Assembly: GCA_913020295.1 (NCBI GenBank)
Contig: CAJWAA010000005.1
Location: 56,532 to 120,531, forward strand
Direction: 5' to 3'
DNA: 64,000 nt
Source of the DNA: an uncultured Flavobacteriaceae bacterium
Lineage (GTDB): Bacteria; Bacteroidota; Bacteroidia; Flavobacteriales; Flavobacteriaceae
Below the pieces are notes generated by a model. That model was not told where the DNA came from. It searched no databases and saw only the letters and a program-made list of their open reading frames with translations. Made by a program: the position numbers and the translations under genes. How positions within the stretch are numbered: position 1 is the first letter of the stretch; every line of letters begins with the position of its first letter. Shown piece after piece: positions 54,088 to 61,470 of the stretch.

Positions 54088-56388
54088 ATGAAAATTATCA
54101 AATTAAATTTCCTTCTTTTTTCTTTTATTTTTTTTCAACTCCCCCTATGCGCTCAAACATCTAATCAATCTTTGACCTCCAGAGGTCATACCAATAAAAA
54201 TAAATTTAAACAGCTTAAAGAAGAACTGGCTACTCCCAACAGTTATAGAACTGCTTCTGGTGCTCCTGGTAGAGATTATTATCAACAGAAGGTAGACTAT
54301 GTCATGGACATAGAGCTTGATGACAAAAATAAAAGAGTGTATGGTGAGGAAATGATAACTTACACCAACAATTCTCCAGATGAACTTTCCTATCTCTGGC
54401 TTCAACTAGATCAAAATATTAGAAAAAAAAATTCTCCAGCACTATTGAAAAATACCGAGGGAGAGGGAGCTACTAGTAACATCAATGATCTTATTAAAGA
54501 AAATGAAGTAAATCGCTTTGCATCTAAATATCTTAAAGAAAAATTTGATGGAGGATTTAATATATCTTTTGTTAAAGATGAATCGGGCAATCACCTTAAT
54601 TATACGATCAATATGACTATGATGAGAATCGATTTACCTAAACCTATTAAAACAGGTGAACAACTTAAGTTTTCTATTAAATGGTGGTATAATATTAATA
54701 ATCATGTTGAAAATCGTGCACGATCAGGATATGAGTATTTCCCTAAAGATGATAATCGTTTATATGTTATAGCACAGTTTTTTCCAAGACTGGCAGTCTA
54801 CAACGATGTTGAGGGGTGGCAGAATCATCAATTTTGGGGAAATGGTGAGTTTGCCTTGAACTTCGGAGATTATGAGGTTAATATTAAGGTCCCAGCTGAT
54901 CACATTTTAGACGCAACTGGCGTACTGCAGAATCCAAAAGAAGTTTTATCTAAAGAACAATATAGAAGATATAAATTTGCACAAACACAAACCGAAAGTC
55001 CGGTCTTTATTGTAAACCAGATTGAGGCTGAGGAAAATGAAAAAGGTTTTTCTTCAAAGAAAAAGGTGTGGAAATTTAAAGCATATAATGTGAGAGATTT
55101 TGCTTTTGCAACATCTCGTAAATTTATTTGGGAAATGATGGCTGTTCCCATTGGTGGAAAAAATATTATGGCTGTTTCAATGTACCCTAAAGAGGGTAAT
55201 CCACTTTGGGAGGAGTTTTCAACTAAAGCAGTTGTTCAAGCACTAAAAACCTATTCAAAATATACTTTTAATTATCCATATCCTAAAGCGGTTTCAGTTC
55301 ACTCCAAGAATCAAGGGATGGAATATCCAATGATATGTTGGAACCCAGGGAGGCCCGACATTGATGGTGAATATTCCTTGTCTGTTAAATATAGAATGAT
55401 ATATGTTATTATTCACGAAATAGGGCATAATTTTTTTCCAATGATTGTCAACTCAGATGAGAGACAATGGGGTTGGATGGATGAGGGGATTAATTCTTTT
55501 GTTCAATATCTAACAGAACAAGAATTTGGAAGGAAATACCTTCATTTAATGGACGGTTTTCCGGGTTTTCCCTCCAGCAGTGGAGAGCCCTCTCAAATTG
55601 TTAGATATATGAGTGGAGACCAAAATATTATTGCACCCATTATGTCTAACCCCGAAAATGTTTACCAATTAGGTCCTAATGCATATGATAAGCCTGCTAC
55701 TGCTCTAAATATACTCAGAGAAACCGTTATGGGTAGAGACTTATTTGATTATGCTTTTAAAACCTACGCCCAAAGGTGGATGTTCAAGCATCCTACTCCC
55801 GCAGATTTTTTTAGAACAATGGAGGACGCTTCTGCAGTAGATTTAGATTGGTTTTGGAGAGGATGGTTTTATACAACAGATTATGTAGACATTGGAGTGA
55901 AAGAAGTCAAGAAACTAACTTTTACAGATCAGCCCACTGGTAAAGCCAAAGAGATATTAGAAAATTATCAGTATTTACTTGACCGCTATGATTTAGTGTT
56001 TTTATCCGAATCTCCAATTGAAGAGGAAGAAATGAATTTAGGAGTTGCTAATTCAAAATCTCTTAATAAGATTATTAATGATAATAGTTTTAACCTACCA
56101 AAAAATATTTATCAAGTCACCTTTAATAAACCAGGAGGGTTAGTTATGCCTGTTCTAGTTGATTATCATTTTTCAGATGGAAGTGTACAACGAGTTAATT
56201 ATCCGGCAGAGGTTTGGAGAAAAAATGATGATGAGGTCAGTAAGTTGATTACAACTAACAAAGAATTATTAAGAGTTGAGCTTGATCCTGATGAAATGAC
56301 TGCAGATATTGATAAAGAAAACAACACTTGGCCTAAAACAAATGAAATGTCAGAATTTGATCAATTCAAAGCCAAGATTAATAATTAA
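54088..56388 (+). CDS. Secreted M1-family zinc metallopeptidase
   Basis: An aminopeptidase-like protein of 766 residues with a signal peptide (LLFSFIFFQLPLCAQ). The N-terminal domain (residues 60-340) is a beta-rich M1 fold (YVMDIELDDKNKRVYGEEMITYTNNSPDELSYLWLQL). The zinc site is HEIGHNFF with the third ligand Glu in WMDEGINSF, about residue 470. The exopeptidase GAMEN motif appears as NQGMEYPM. It lacks the T9SS C-terminal sorting domain, so it is probably periplasmic or surface-anchored by other means. Substrate is unknown. Confidence 0.87.
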   Translation: MKIIKLNFLLFSFIFFQLPLCAQTSNQSLTSRGHTNKNKFKQLKEELATPNSYRTASGAPGRDYYQQKVDYVMDIELDDKNKRVYGEEMITYTNNSPDELSYLWLQLDQNIRKKNSPALLKNTEGEGATSNINDLIKENEVNRFASKYLKEKFDGGFNISFVKDESGNHLNYTINMTMMRIDLPKPIKTGEQLKFSIKWWYNINNHVENRARSGYEYFPKDDNRLYVIAQFFPRLAVYNDVEGWQNHQFWGNGEFALNFGDYEVNIKVPADHILDATGVLQNPKEVLSKEQYRRYKFAQTQTESPVFIVNQIEAEENEKGFSSKKKVWKFKAYNVRDFAFATSRKFIWEMMAVPIGGKNIMAVSMYPKEGNPLWEEFSTKAVVQALKTYSKYTFNYPYPKAVSVHSKNQGMEYPMICWNPGRPDIDGEYSLSVKYRMIYVIIHEIGHNFFPMIVNSDERQWGWMDEGINSFVQYLTEQEFGRKYLHLMDGFPGFPSSSGEPSQIVRYMSGDQNIIAPIMSNPENVYQLGPNAYDKPATALNILRETVMGRDLFDYAFKTYAQRWMFKHPTPADFFRTMEDASAVDLDWFWRGWFYTTDYVDIGVKEVKKLTFTDQPTGKAKEILENYQYLLDRYDLVFLSESPIEEEEMNLGVANSKSLNKIINDNSFNLPKNIYQVTFNKPGGLVMPVLVDYHFSDGSVQRVNYPAEVWRKNDDEVSKLITTNKELLRVELDPDEMTADIDKENNTWPKTNEMSEFDQFKAKINN

Positions 56389-56456
56389 TGTCTTTTTTCC
56401 TTAAAATGATCATTTGATTTCAAGTTTTCACTCATGATCTGTTAGCTGCCATTTTA

Positions 56457-56464
56457 TATATTTG
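56457..56464 (+). promoter_or_regulatory. Probable -7 box for tatA
   Basis: TATATTTG matches TAnnTTTG, 17 bases before the tatA start codon. Confidence 0.45.
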
Positions 56465-56480
56465 TTAAAAAATATAATCC

Positions 56481-56753
56481 ATGTCTCTTTTTATCAGTGG
56501 TGCAGAAATCGTTTTTATTTTTTTTATCGTACTACTTATTTTTGGTGCTGATAAAATTCCTTCCATTGCAAAAACTTTGGCGAAAGGTGTTAATCAGGTT
56601 AGAAGTGCCACTAACGAAATCAAATCTGAGATACAAAAATCTGTCGATACAAGTAATCCCACTGAAGGTGTCGGCAAAGAATTAAAAAATCAGGTGGATA
56701 AAGTCAAGGAAGATTTTAATGAGTTAACAGACTCGATCAAGAGAGACCTTTAA
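56481..56753 (+). CDS. tatA: Twin-arginine translocase subunit TatA/TatE
   Basis: Forms the protein-conducting part of the Tat export system, moving folded proteins over the inner membrane. The 90 residues show the typical layout: N-terminal helix (GAEIVFIFFIVLLIFGADKIP), the hinge and amphipathic helix (IAKTLAKGVNQVRSATNEIK), and an acidic-basic C-terminal tail. tatC is not adjacent. It ends four bases inside the convergent O-methyltransferase gene. Confidence 0.93.
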   Translation: MSLFISGAEIVFIFFIVLLIFGADKIPSIAKTLAKGVNQVRSATNEIKSEIQKSVDTSNPTEGVGKELKNQVDKVKEDFNELTDSIKRDL

Positions 56754-57394
56754 ATCTTTCGACATATCATCAGACCGTCTCTGATTGGAAGTAACAGTGT
56801 TTTGACTTTTCTTTCAGCCTTTACTTTTTGATTGAATTTTTTTAATTCCATAGTTTCGATATCCCTCTTGTGCAAGCTCTTTTGAAGCACCTTCCCACTC
56901 CACAAAACATTATCGGCAATGATTAATCCTCCGGGACTTAATTTGGGGAGAATGAGATCAAAATAATGACTATAGTTGGATTTGTCAGCATCAATAAAAA
57001 CCAAATCGAATTCAAAATTAAGAGTAGGGATAATTTTTTTTGCGTCTCCATGATGTGATAAGATTTTGTTTTTGTAAGTGCTTTTATCAAAATATTTTTT
57101 GGTAAAATCAAACAACTCCTCGTTTATTTCAATAGTATGAATAGTCCCGCTTTCTATTAAACCTTCAGCCAAACAAAGAGTGGAATAGCCGGTATAAGTT
57201 CCGATTTCCAGTATATTGTCAGGTTGGATTAAATGTGATAAAAAGCTTAAAAACCTGCCTTGTAGATGACCACTCATCATCCGGGGCTGCAGAATTTTTT
57301 GATGGGTTTCTCTGTTAAGCTCTCTCAGTAACTTGGGTTCTTCCTGTGAATGATTTTCGGCATATTGCGTGATGATTTCATTGATAAAATCCAT
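56750..57394 (-). CDS. O-methyltransferase (caffeoyl-CoA type fold)
   Basis: A class I SAM-dependent methyltransferase acting on a hydroxyl, needing a metal ion in characterised relatives. SAM binding is in NILEIGTYTGYSTLCLAEGL (about residue 58), with the acidic residue in IHTIEINEEL, and the metal site in LVFIDADKSNYSHYFDL and ADNVLWSGKVL. The 214 residues are normal. The substrate in bacteria is usually unknown. The flavin reductase gene lies eight bases upstream on the same strand. Confidence 0.88.
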   Translation of the reverse strand: MDFINEIITQYAENHSQEEPKLLRELNRETHQKILQPRMMSGHLQGRFLSFLSHLIQPDNILEIGTYTGYSTLCLAEGLIESGTIHTIEINEELFDFTKKYFDKSTYKNKILSHHGDAKKIIPTLNFEFDLVFIDADKSNYSHYFDLILPKLSPGGLIIADNVLWSGKVLQKSLHKRDIETMELKKFNQKVKAERKVKTLLLPIRDGLMICRKI

Positions 57395-57402
57395 CTTGGG
57401 GT

Positions 57403-58035
57403 TTATCTTTTTTTAATGATTTCTTTGGGTCGAGCATATTCCAATCTTTTTTGCAGTTGTGGTAGGGCATATCCGTCAAGCCCATTTATGGTGACCACCT
57501 CTCCCGATTCTAATTTGACCCAGCCATCTTTTTGCAATAACTTATCCTCTATAAAAATATGTTCTATGGCTGCTACAAGCAATACGCAATCGTTTTCCTT
57601 GATTTCATACTCATTCAAATAACGACATCCTAAAGCAATCGGGGAACTCTTTACAAAAGGAGCATACCAATCCACTCTATATATTGGTTCTAATAAGGTT
57701 TGATCGAATTCAGAAACTTTCTCCTCGTATTTAGCACTTGTGTGGTGGGCTTGATCAATCTGTTTTAATGATACATGGTTTACAGTAAAGACACTATTTT
57801 CTCTAATATTCTTGTAGGTATCGCGAGGAACAGTATTTGGGCGCAAGGTAAAATGAAGCAAAGCCGGGTTGCTTCCCAAATGGGTGATGGAACTGAATAT
57901 AGCTAAATTTTCATTACCAGAATTAGATTTAGTACCGATCATATTAGCTGACTTATATCCCGTAATACTGTTGATCAGATTTAGACGATACAATTTTGAG
58001 AACCCTTGGATATCGCTTGTATTAAAATACTGCAT
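57403..58035 (-). CDS. Flavin reductase-like (split-barrel FMN-binding) protein
   Basis: A flavin-binding protein of about 210 residues with the split-barrel fold (SITGYKSANMIGTKSNSGNENLAIFSSITHLGSNPALLHFTLRP and later FTVNHVSLKQIDQAHHTSAKY). Members reduce flavins or act as FMN-dependent oxidoreductases. I chose ATG 58035 (MQYFNTSDIQGFSKL) instead of the in-frame ATG at 58065, since the latter runs into the upstream small gene. The partner enzyme is unknown. Confidence 0.85.
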   Translation of the reverse strand: MQYFNTSDIQGFSKLYRLNLINSITGYKSANMIGTKSNSGNENLAIFSSITHLGSNPALLHFTLRPNTVPRDTYKNIRENSVFTVNHVSLKQIDQAHHTSAKYEEKVSEFDQTLLEPIYRVDWYAPFVKSSPIALGCRYLNEYEIKENDCVLLVAAIEHIFIEDKLLQKDGWVKLESGEVVTINGLDGYALPQLQKRLEYARPKEIIKKR

Positions 58036-58042
58036 TTTGATT

Positions 58043-58258
58043 TTATGAATTGGATTGTTTATCAAAATATAAGATGGCCACCAGCAAAACCATTACAATG
58101 ATTACCAAACCTGTAATAAATAGATAATGATCTGCCATGGCATTACTTGATAAAAAGCCATCTTGGGTTACCTTTTGATCTACAAACCTAATGACAATTC
58201 CTAATGGAATAAGTAGCAGTAAAAATTTAATTTTTTTTAATTTATCTTTCATATTCAA
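58043..58258 (-). CDS. Small two-helix membrane protein
   Basis: A 71-residue hypothetical protein with two predicted membrane helices (FLLLLIPLGIVIRFV and YLFITGLVIIVMVLLVAIL) and short charged ends. No motif is recognised. It ends seven bases before the flavin reductase start, so the two may share a transcript. Confidence 0.6.
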   Translation of the reverse strand: MNMKDKLKKIKFLLLLIPLGIVIRFVDQKVTQDGFLSSNAMADHYLFITGLVIIVMVLLVAILYFDKQSNS

Positions 58259-58305
58259 TCACTGAAGTGTTGGATGCTCTAAAATATAAAAACCAAATAA
58301 TTTAA

Positions 58306-58578
58306 TCATATTGATTTTAAAGAATCCTTTTTTATCTCTGGATGATCGAATTCAAAATATTTTATGCATTTAAGGTGTGCATTTTCAAAATTTCTAAATT
58401 TATCAATACAATTTTTTACTGATGGCATTTTATTTTTATTGTTCAAAAAACTTTCATTACTTAGAATTTCGGTACACAAACAAGCATCATCCTCTTTTAT
58501 AGAAAAATTACTTTGTATAATTAATACCATAAGTATTAGAGATGAAAAAACACTAACAATCAAAATTTTATTACTCAT
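58306..58578 (-). CDS. Hypothetical small secreted or anchored Cys protein
   Basis: A 90-residue hypothetical protein with an N-terminal hydrophobic segment (ILIVSVFSSLILMVLIIQ) and four Cys downstream (CLC pair near residue 34, then two more), which could form two disulfides in the periplasm. No family was recognised. Its ATG is 39 bases downstream of a strong minus-strand terminator (58622-58657), so it may be expressed by read-through or lie behind an attenuator. Confidence 0.5.
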   Translation of the reverse strand: MSNKILIVSVFSSLILMVLIIQSNFSIKEDDACLCTEILSNESFLNNKNKMPSVKNCIDKFRNFENAHLKCIKYFEFDHPEIKKDSLKSI

Positions 58579-58616
58579 TTAGATAGTTCTAAGTAAATAT
58601 AATTATTACAATTAAA

Positions 58617-58731
58617 CTTGTAAAAAAAATTGGGCGGTAAAGGAGAACCGCCCAATTAACGAAATAATAAAAAAAACCAAACAATTAAATTAACTTAATC
58701 AATTAAGTATGATAAGTTGATAACTTAAACA
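58617..58731 (-). ncRNA. Candidate small RNA or attenuated leader
   Basis: On the minus strand a TAAATTTG promoter box (58737-58744) precedes about 110 bases with no ATG. Two short perfect hairpins follow (TAAGTT/AACTTA at 58713-58727 and ACTTAAT/ATTAAGT at 58693-58708), and then a GC-rich terminator with an 11-bp stem and U-run. This is the layout of an independent small RNA. Alternatively it is the 5' leader of the Cys-rich small gene at 58306-58578. No known RNA family was recognised. Confidence 0.5.
58622..58657 (-). terminator. Strong minus-strand intrinsic terminator
   Basis: A perfect 11-bp inverted repeat (58628-58638 with 58647-58657; AATTGGGCGGT arms) around an 8-base loop, followed on the minus strand by a run of eight T's (58622-58629, two of them in the stem). 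On the plus strand no T-run follows, so it acts only leftward. Confidence 0.85.
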
Positions 58732-58744
58732 CAGTACAAATTTA

Positions 58745-59044
58745 AATTGCAATTATGTATCAGAAAAAACAATAATGACCAAAATGATTCTTTTTGTGAC
58801 ATACATAAAATAGTGCTCAGTATTTTTTTAATTCTTTAAAAAGAAAGCTTTTCATTAATGAATTCGCAAACAAAGTGAGGTTTCTGTCAATTTTTTTATT
58901 TAAAAAAAGACTTTTAATCCAATTGGTTAGCAATTATTTAACAATTCATCAATATTGTTTAAGAAATTATATATTGATTTATCACAAAAACTATCAACAA
59001 ACAAGGTGAATTTGCAATTTATATTACAGATTTACAATTTGCGC
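58745..59044. other. Intergenic, no gene seen
   Basis: About 300 AT-rich bases without a credible reading frame. The right end holds a near-consensus promoter for the plus-strand RNA candidate (TTG at 59012-59014, TACAATTTG at 59033-59041). Nothing else was recognised. Confidence 0.6.
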
Positions 59045-59221
59045 AAGTGGTAAGTAAAGTTTTCTTAAAACACTCCTTTCTATAATTCACTTTTAAATCA
59101 CACTACCTTTTGACACCCAAGGTAGAAGCCTTTTATTATACTTCAGCAGTATATGGATGTTTTTGATATCAATGGCAGATGGTAGTTCTTTCGAGTAAAA
59201 GCTACCAGTTAAGTTTTTTTT
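59045..59221 (+). ncRNA. Candidate structured RNA, possibly 6S-like
   Basis: TTG (59012-59014) and TACAATTTG (59033-59041) form a near-consensus promoter that would start transcription near 59048. The first bases, AAGTGGTA (59045-59052), pair with TACCAGTT (59203-59210) in 7 of 8 positions, and eight T's follow at 59214-59221. Inside is a perfect 7-bp hairpin (CTACCTT 59103-59109 with AAGGTAG 59119-59125) and a 6-bp one (TGGTAG 59180-59185 with CTACCA 59202-59207) that competes with the closing stem. No reading frame explains this. The 170-base size and terminal closing stem recall 6S RNA; this is inference. Confidence 0.4.
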
Positions 59222-59453
59222 AAAATGATTTGGGTATTATTAATTTTTATAGTAAATGATTTAAAAGGGTAAGTCATTAAACAGGGGTTGGGCCAATAAA
59301 GGGAAAAATTTGAAACTAAATAAAAGTTGTCATATACTTTAACAAAAAAGGGATACAGATAAAGCTAAAGGTATAATTGGCTTTTAGGTGCGTATTGTAA
59401 GAGTAATAAAAACTTAAGTTGTTGAGTATAAAAAGTAGGTTAAGTTTTAGGCG

Positions 59454-59939
59454 CTATTTCTTTTTTTGAAAGTGGTAACGGGTAATGAAAATAGCATCTC
59501 TTTCCTTATCAGCACTTTCAACTCCTGATGTAACGAATGCTAGTTCCCATCCTTGAGAAGACATTTCATTTAATTTGGCTTTTACCATAGCATCATTTGT
59601 TGCTATGTTATTAAATCTAATGCCACCAACGTTGTAAAAATTAAGCAATTTAGTTTCCTCAAAAGCTTTGGTTCTAATTTCAGAGCGCTTTTTATTGGAT
59701 TTTTCTTTTTCACCATCTTCTTTTCTAATTGTAGTTGCCTCCCTGTAATTTAATGTTTGAGTTCCTGATATCATTCTTGAACGACCTAAACCATTTTGAA
59801 TAAGAGATTCTACTACAGTAACTGTCTCAAATTCATAAATATTTTTAGGTTCATGTTCGTTAGTAAAAGCAGTAATAATTACAAAGAATCCCAAAACTGT
59901 AAAAATTGAAATTGTAATGTTTCTAATATTTTTCATCAT
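59454..59939 (-). CDS. Hypothetical exported protein with DUF4177-like C-terminus
   Basis: A 161-residue protein with an N-terminal hydrophobic segment (ISIFTVLGFFVIITAFT) acting as signal or anchor. The interior is highly charged (EDGEKEKSNKKRSEIRTK). The C-terminal part, LNEMSSQGWELAFVTSG through IFITRYHF, resembles the short DUF4177 fold, in which a GWE motif precedes a final beta strand. Function is unknown. No operon partner exists; the nearest gene is 870 bases downstream. Confidence 0.6.
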   Translation of the reverse strand: MMKNIRNITISIFTVLGFFVIITAFTNEHEPKNIYEFETVTVVESLIQNGLGRSRMISGTQTLNYREATTIRKEDGEKEKSNKKRSEIRTKAFEETKLLNFYNVGGIRFNNIATNDAMVKAKLNEMSSQGWELAFVTSGVESADKERDAIFITRYHFQKKK

Positions 59940-60010
59940 TTAAATTTTTAATTAAAAATCTAATGTATAAAAAATGAGCTGGGGTCCGAATTAAGGAAGT
60001 AATAAGTTTA

Positions 60011-60018
60011 TATATTTG
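60011..60018 (+). promoter_or_regulatory. Probable -7 box for tRNA-Val
   Basis: TATATTTG matches TAnnTTTG and lies 69 bases before the mature tRNA 5' end. Confidence 0.45.
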
Positions 60019-60087
60019 TCTGCCCAAGCAATTAATATGATCACAAGAATCGTCACCATTTAATTGTTGATATCTTAAAAGACCTAA

Positions 60088-60162
60088 GGGTGTTTAGCTC
60101 AGTTGGTTTAGAGCGCTACCTTGACAGGGTAGAAGTCGGGGGTTCGAATCCCTCAACACCCA
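60088..60162 (+). tRNA. tRNA-Val(GAC)
   Basis: A 75-base cloverleaf: acceptor GGGTGTT with AACACCC, a D-arm with GCTC...GAGC, an anticodon stem CTACC/GGTAG around loop TTGACAG (anticodon GAC, reading GUC/GUU valine codons), and a T-arm GGGGG TTCGAAT CCCTC with one G-T pair. The discriminator base is A. CCA is not encoded, since CAA follows. The downstream area contains remains of mobile DNA, so the gene may have served as an integration site. Confidence 0.95.
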
Positions 60163-60167
60163 CAAGA

Positions 60168-60194
60168 GTTCACAGAGATTGTGAGCCTTTTTTT
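60168..60194 (+). terminator. Terminator after tRNA-Val
   Basis: A 7-bp stem, GTTCACA (60168-60174) with TGTGAGC (60180-60186, one T-G pair), loop GAGAT, followed by CTTTTTTT. It lies six bases after the tRNA. Confidence 0.8.
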
Positions 60195-60262
60195 GATCCC
60201 TTTGCTGAATTTTTACACAAATTCCTCACTTTTCTCTATCAGTATTTTGCATCATGGAAATG

Positions 60263-60277
60263 ATATGTCGAACATAT
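60263..60277. promoter_or_regulatory. Operator-like inverted repeat
   Basis: ATATGT-CGA-ACATAT is a perfect 6-bp inverted repeat with a 3-base spacer, in the form of a small dimeric repressor site. It lies about 160 bases upstream of the frameshifted relic gene. The rest of 60195-60438 shows no gene. Confidence 0.3.
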
Positions 60278-60438
60278 GTTATACATTTCTAATTCATCCG
60301 AATAATTGGAAAAAAAGATGTTAAAATCTGACCGAATTGTACCTCCTCAATTGTATTTATAGTATAAGATCATGTTATGGGAGAAATTCCCTTTATCATT
60401 TTTGTACCCTAATGTTAAATAATATTGATAATAAATAT

Positions 60439-60731
60439 ATGAATATGAGTCAAGTACCTAAATATGTAAATGCAATTGTAAATATGGCAAAGTGGTCACA
60501 AACAACATTTATCAGGACATTTTACAAGTTTAAAACTCGCATGATTGAAAAAAGGTAAAAAAATTAGCTCAGCATCCAAAGGTGGTTGGGGTGTTTGTAA
60601 CCTTTGAAACTGATAACCCAAAAATGAACCATCTGCATCTAGAAATCGCAGGTAAAAAATTATCTAGAGATGATGTTGCAGGTGCAATGAATTTGAAAAC
60701 CGAATTTACAGGAAACATCGAACCGATATGA
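60439..60731 (+). pseudogene. Frameshifted hypothetical gene (or -1 frameshift fusion)
   Basis: The frame starting at ATG 60439 (MNMSQVPKYVNAIVNMAKW) ends at TAA 60556-60558. At GAAAAAAGG (60547-60555) the -1 frame continues without a stop to TGA at 60729-60731, reading KKVKKLAQHPKVVGVFVTFE, then DNPKMNHLHLEIAGKKLSRD and AGAMNLKTEF. Joined, the product would be about 95 residues. A one-base indel in the A run is the simplest reading; programmed slippage on the A run is possible. The protein family is not recognised. An intact downstream partner is absent. Confidence 0.45.
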
Positions 60732-60767
60732 GGCAAAAATCAAACATTACAATACATCACAAAATAG

Positions 60768-60845
60768 CTGACCCGCCAGGAACGGAACATTGACGCGTAC
60801 CACGATTTATTTATTAATTCAAAAACAAAGAAAAATGAAATTTAA
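60768..60845 (+). pseudogene. Short coding remnant before the Mob-like relic
   Basis: Between a TAG (60765-60767) and TAA (60843-60845) an uninterrupted frame reads LTRQERNIDAYHDLFINSKT followed by KKNEI, without an ATG. Composition resembles the end of a real protein of the plasmid or phage type. Its end overlaps the next ATG by 11 bases, as in compact gene clusters. It is too short to assign. Confidence 0.3.
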
Positions 60846-60957
60846 TTATAAGATCAAGATTCCTCTAAGCCGTCAGGACAAAGACTTCATTCAGAAAAAA
60901 GCGACATAGAACAGACAGATCCTCTCAGGTTATGTTCGTTCAAAAATGTTTGATTGA
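60835..60957 (+). pseudogene. MobC-like ribbon-helix-helix relic with in-frame stop
   Basis: ATG 60835 opens a frame reading MKFNYKIKIPLSRQDKDFIQ, then KKAT, an in-frame TAG at 60907-60909, then NRQILSGYVRSKMFD and TGA at 60955-60957. The pattern of a short beta strand (IKIPLS), a helix (RQDKDFIQKKA) and a second helix ending in SGYVRSKMF is that of the ribbon-helix-helix part of plasmid mobilisation (MobC-type) proteins. The internal stop and missing C-terminal region indicate decay. The identification is by eye and moderate. Confidence 0.45.
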
Positions 60958-61008
60958 GTTGATCTCTGTAGAGAGAATGAAGTACCGTTTTAAAATTTAG
61001 GGGGCGGA

Positions 61009-61027
61009 CTAACAACCTGGGTAGCTT
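61009..61027 (+). repeat. 19-base imperfect direct repeat, copy 1
   Basis: CTAACAACCTGGGTAGCTT here and CTACCAACCTGGTCAGCTT at 62569-62587 agree at 16 of 19 positions. The two copies bracket the DUF6686 and DUF6607 genes. Confidence 0.35.
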
Positions 61028-61116
61028 AAGCAAACATGTTGAGGTAATAAATTTTCTAATCATAATATTAATTTTAATTATTATTTAGATTAAATAAATA
61101 TTATTAATTTAGCTTA

Positions 61117-61452
61117 ATGATTTTGAAAGCTAACAAAAATGGTTTTTTTGGATTTTGTGAGGATTGCAACGAATATCACTTACACTTTAATAATTTATTT
61201 TTTTCCTTCAATCGAACTAACCTAGTTAATTTTCGGAGGTACTTAGAAGAAATTGATCTTGAGACTTCTTGTATTCCAGAACATGATTTTGTTCTAAAAA
61301 AAAATATCGTATTAAAAGTATTATATCCTAACATAATAATTTTAGTGGACCTTGAAGACCTAAATATGTTGAAAAATCTAGTTATGATTAAACCTAATAA
61401 TAACGCATCCCTGAATTTCACTAACTTTCCATTCGAAGAAAACAATAATTGA
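61117..61452 (+). CDS. DUF6686-like hypothetical protein
   Basis: A 111-residue soluble protein resembling the DUF6686 family of Bacteroidetes. The start NGFFGFCEDCNEYHLHFNNLFFSF has the CxxC pair, the N-terminal hallmark, possibly binding a metal. It continues with NFRRYLEEIDLE and a central hydrophobic stretch VLKVLYPNIIILVDLEDL. Function is unknown. A near-consensus TAATTTAG lies just before the ATG. It precedes the DUF6607 gene by about six to eighteen bases, so the two are probably co-transcribed. Confidence 0.6.
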   Translation: MILKANKNGFFGFCEDCNEYHLHFNNLFFSFNRTNLVNFRRYLEEIDLETSCIPEHDFVLKKNIVLKVLYPNIIILVDLEDLNMLKNLVMIKPNNNASLNFTNFPFEENNN

Positions 61453-61470
61453 TCAGTTATGATTTACACC

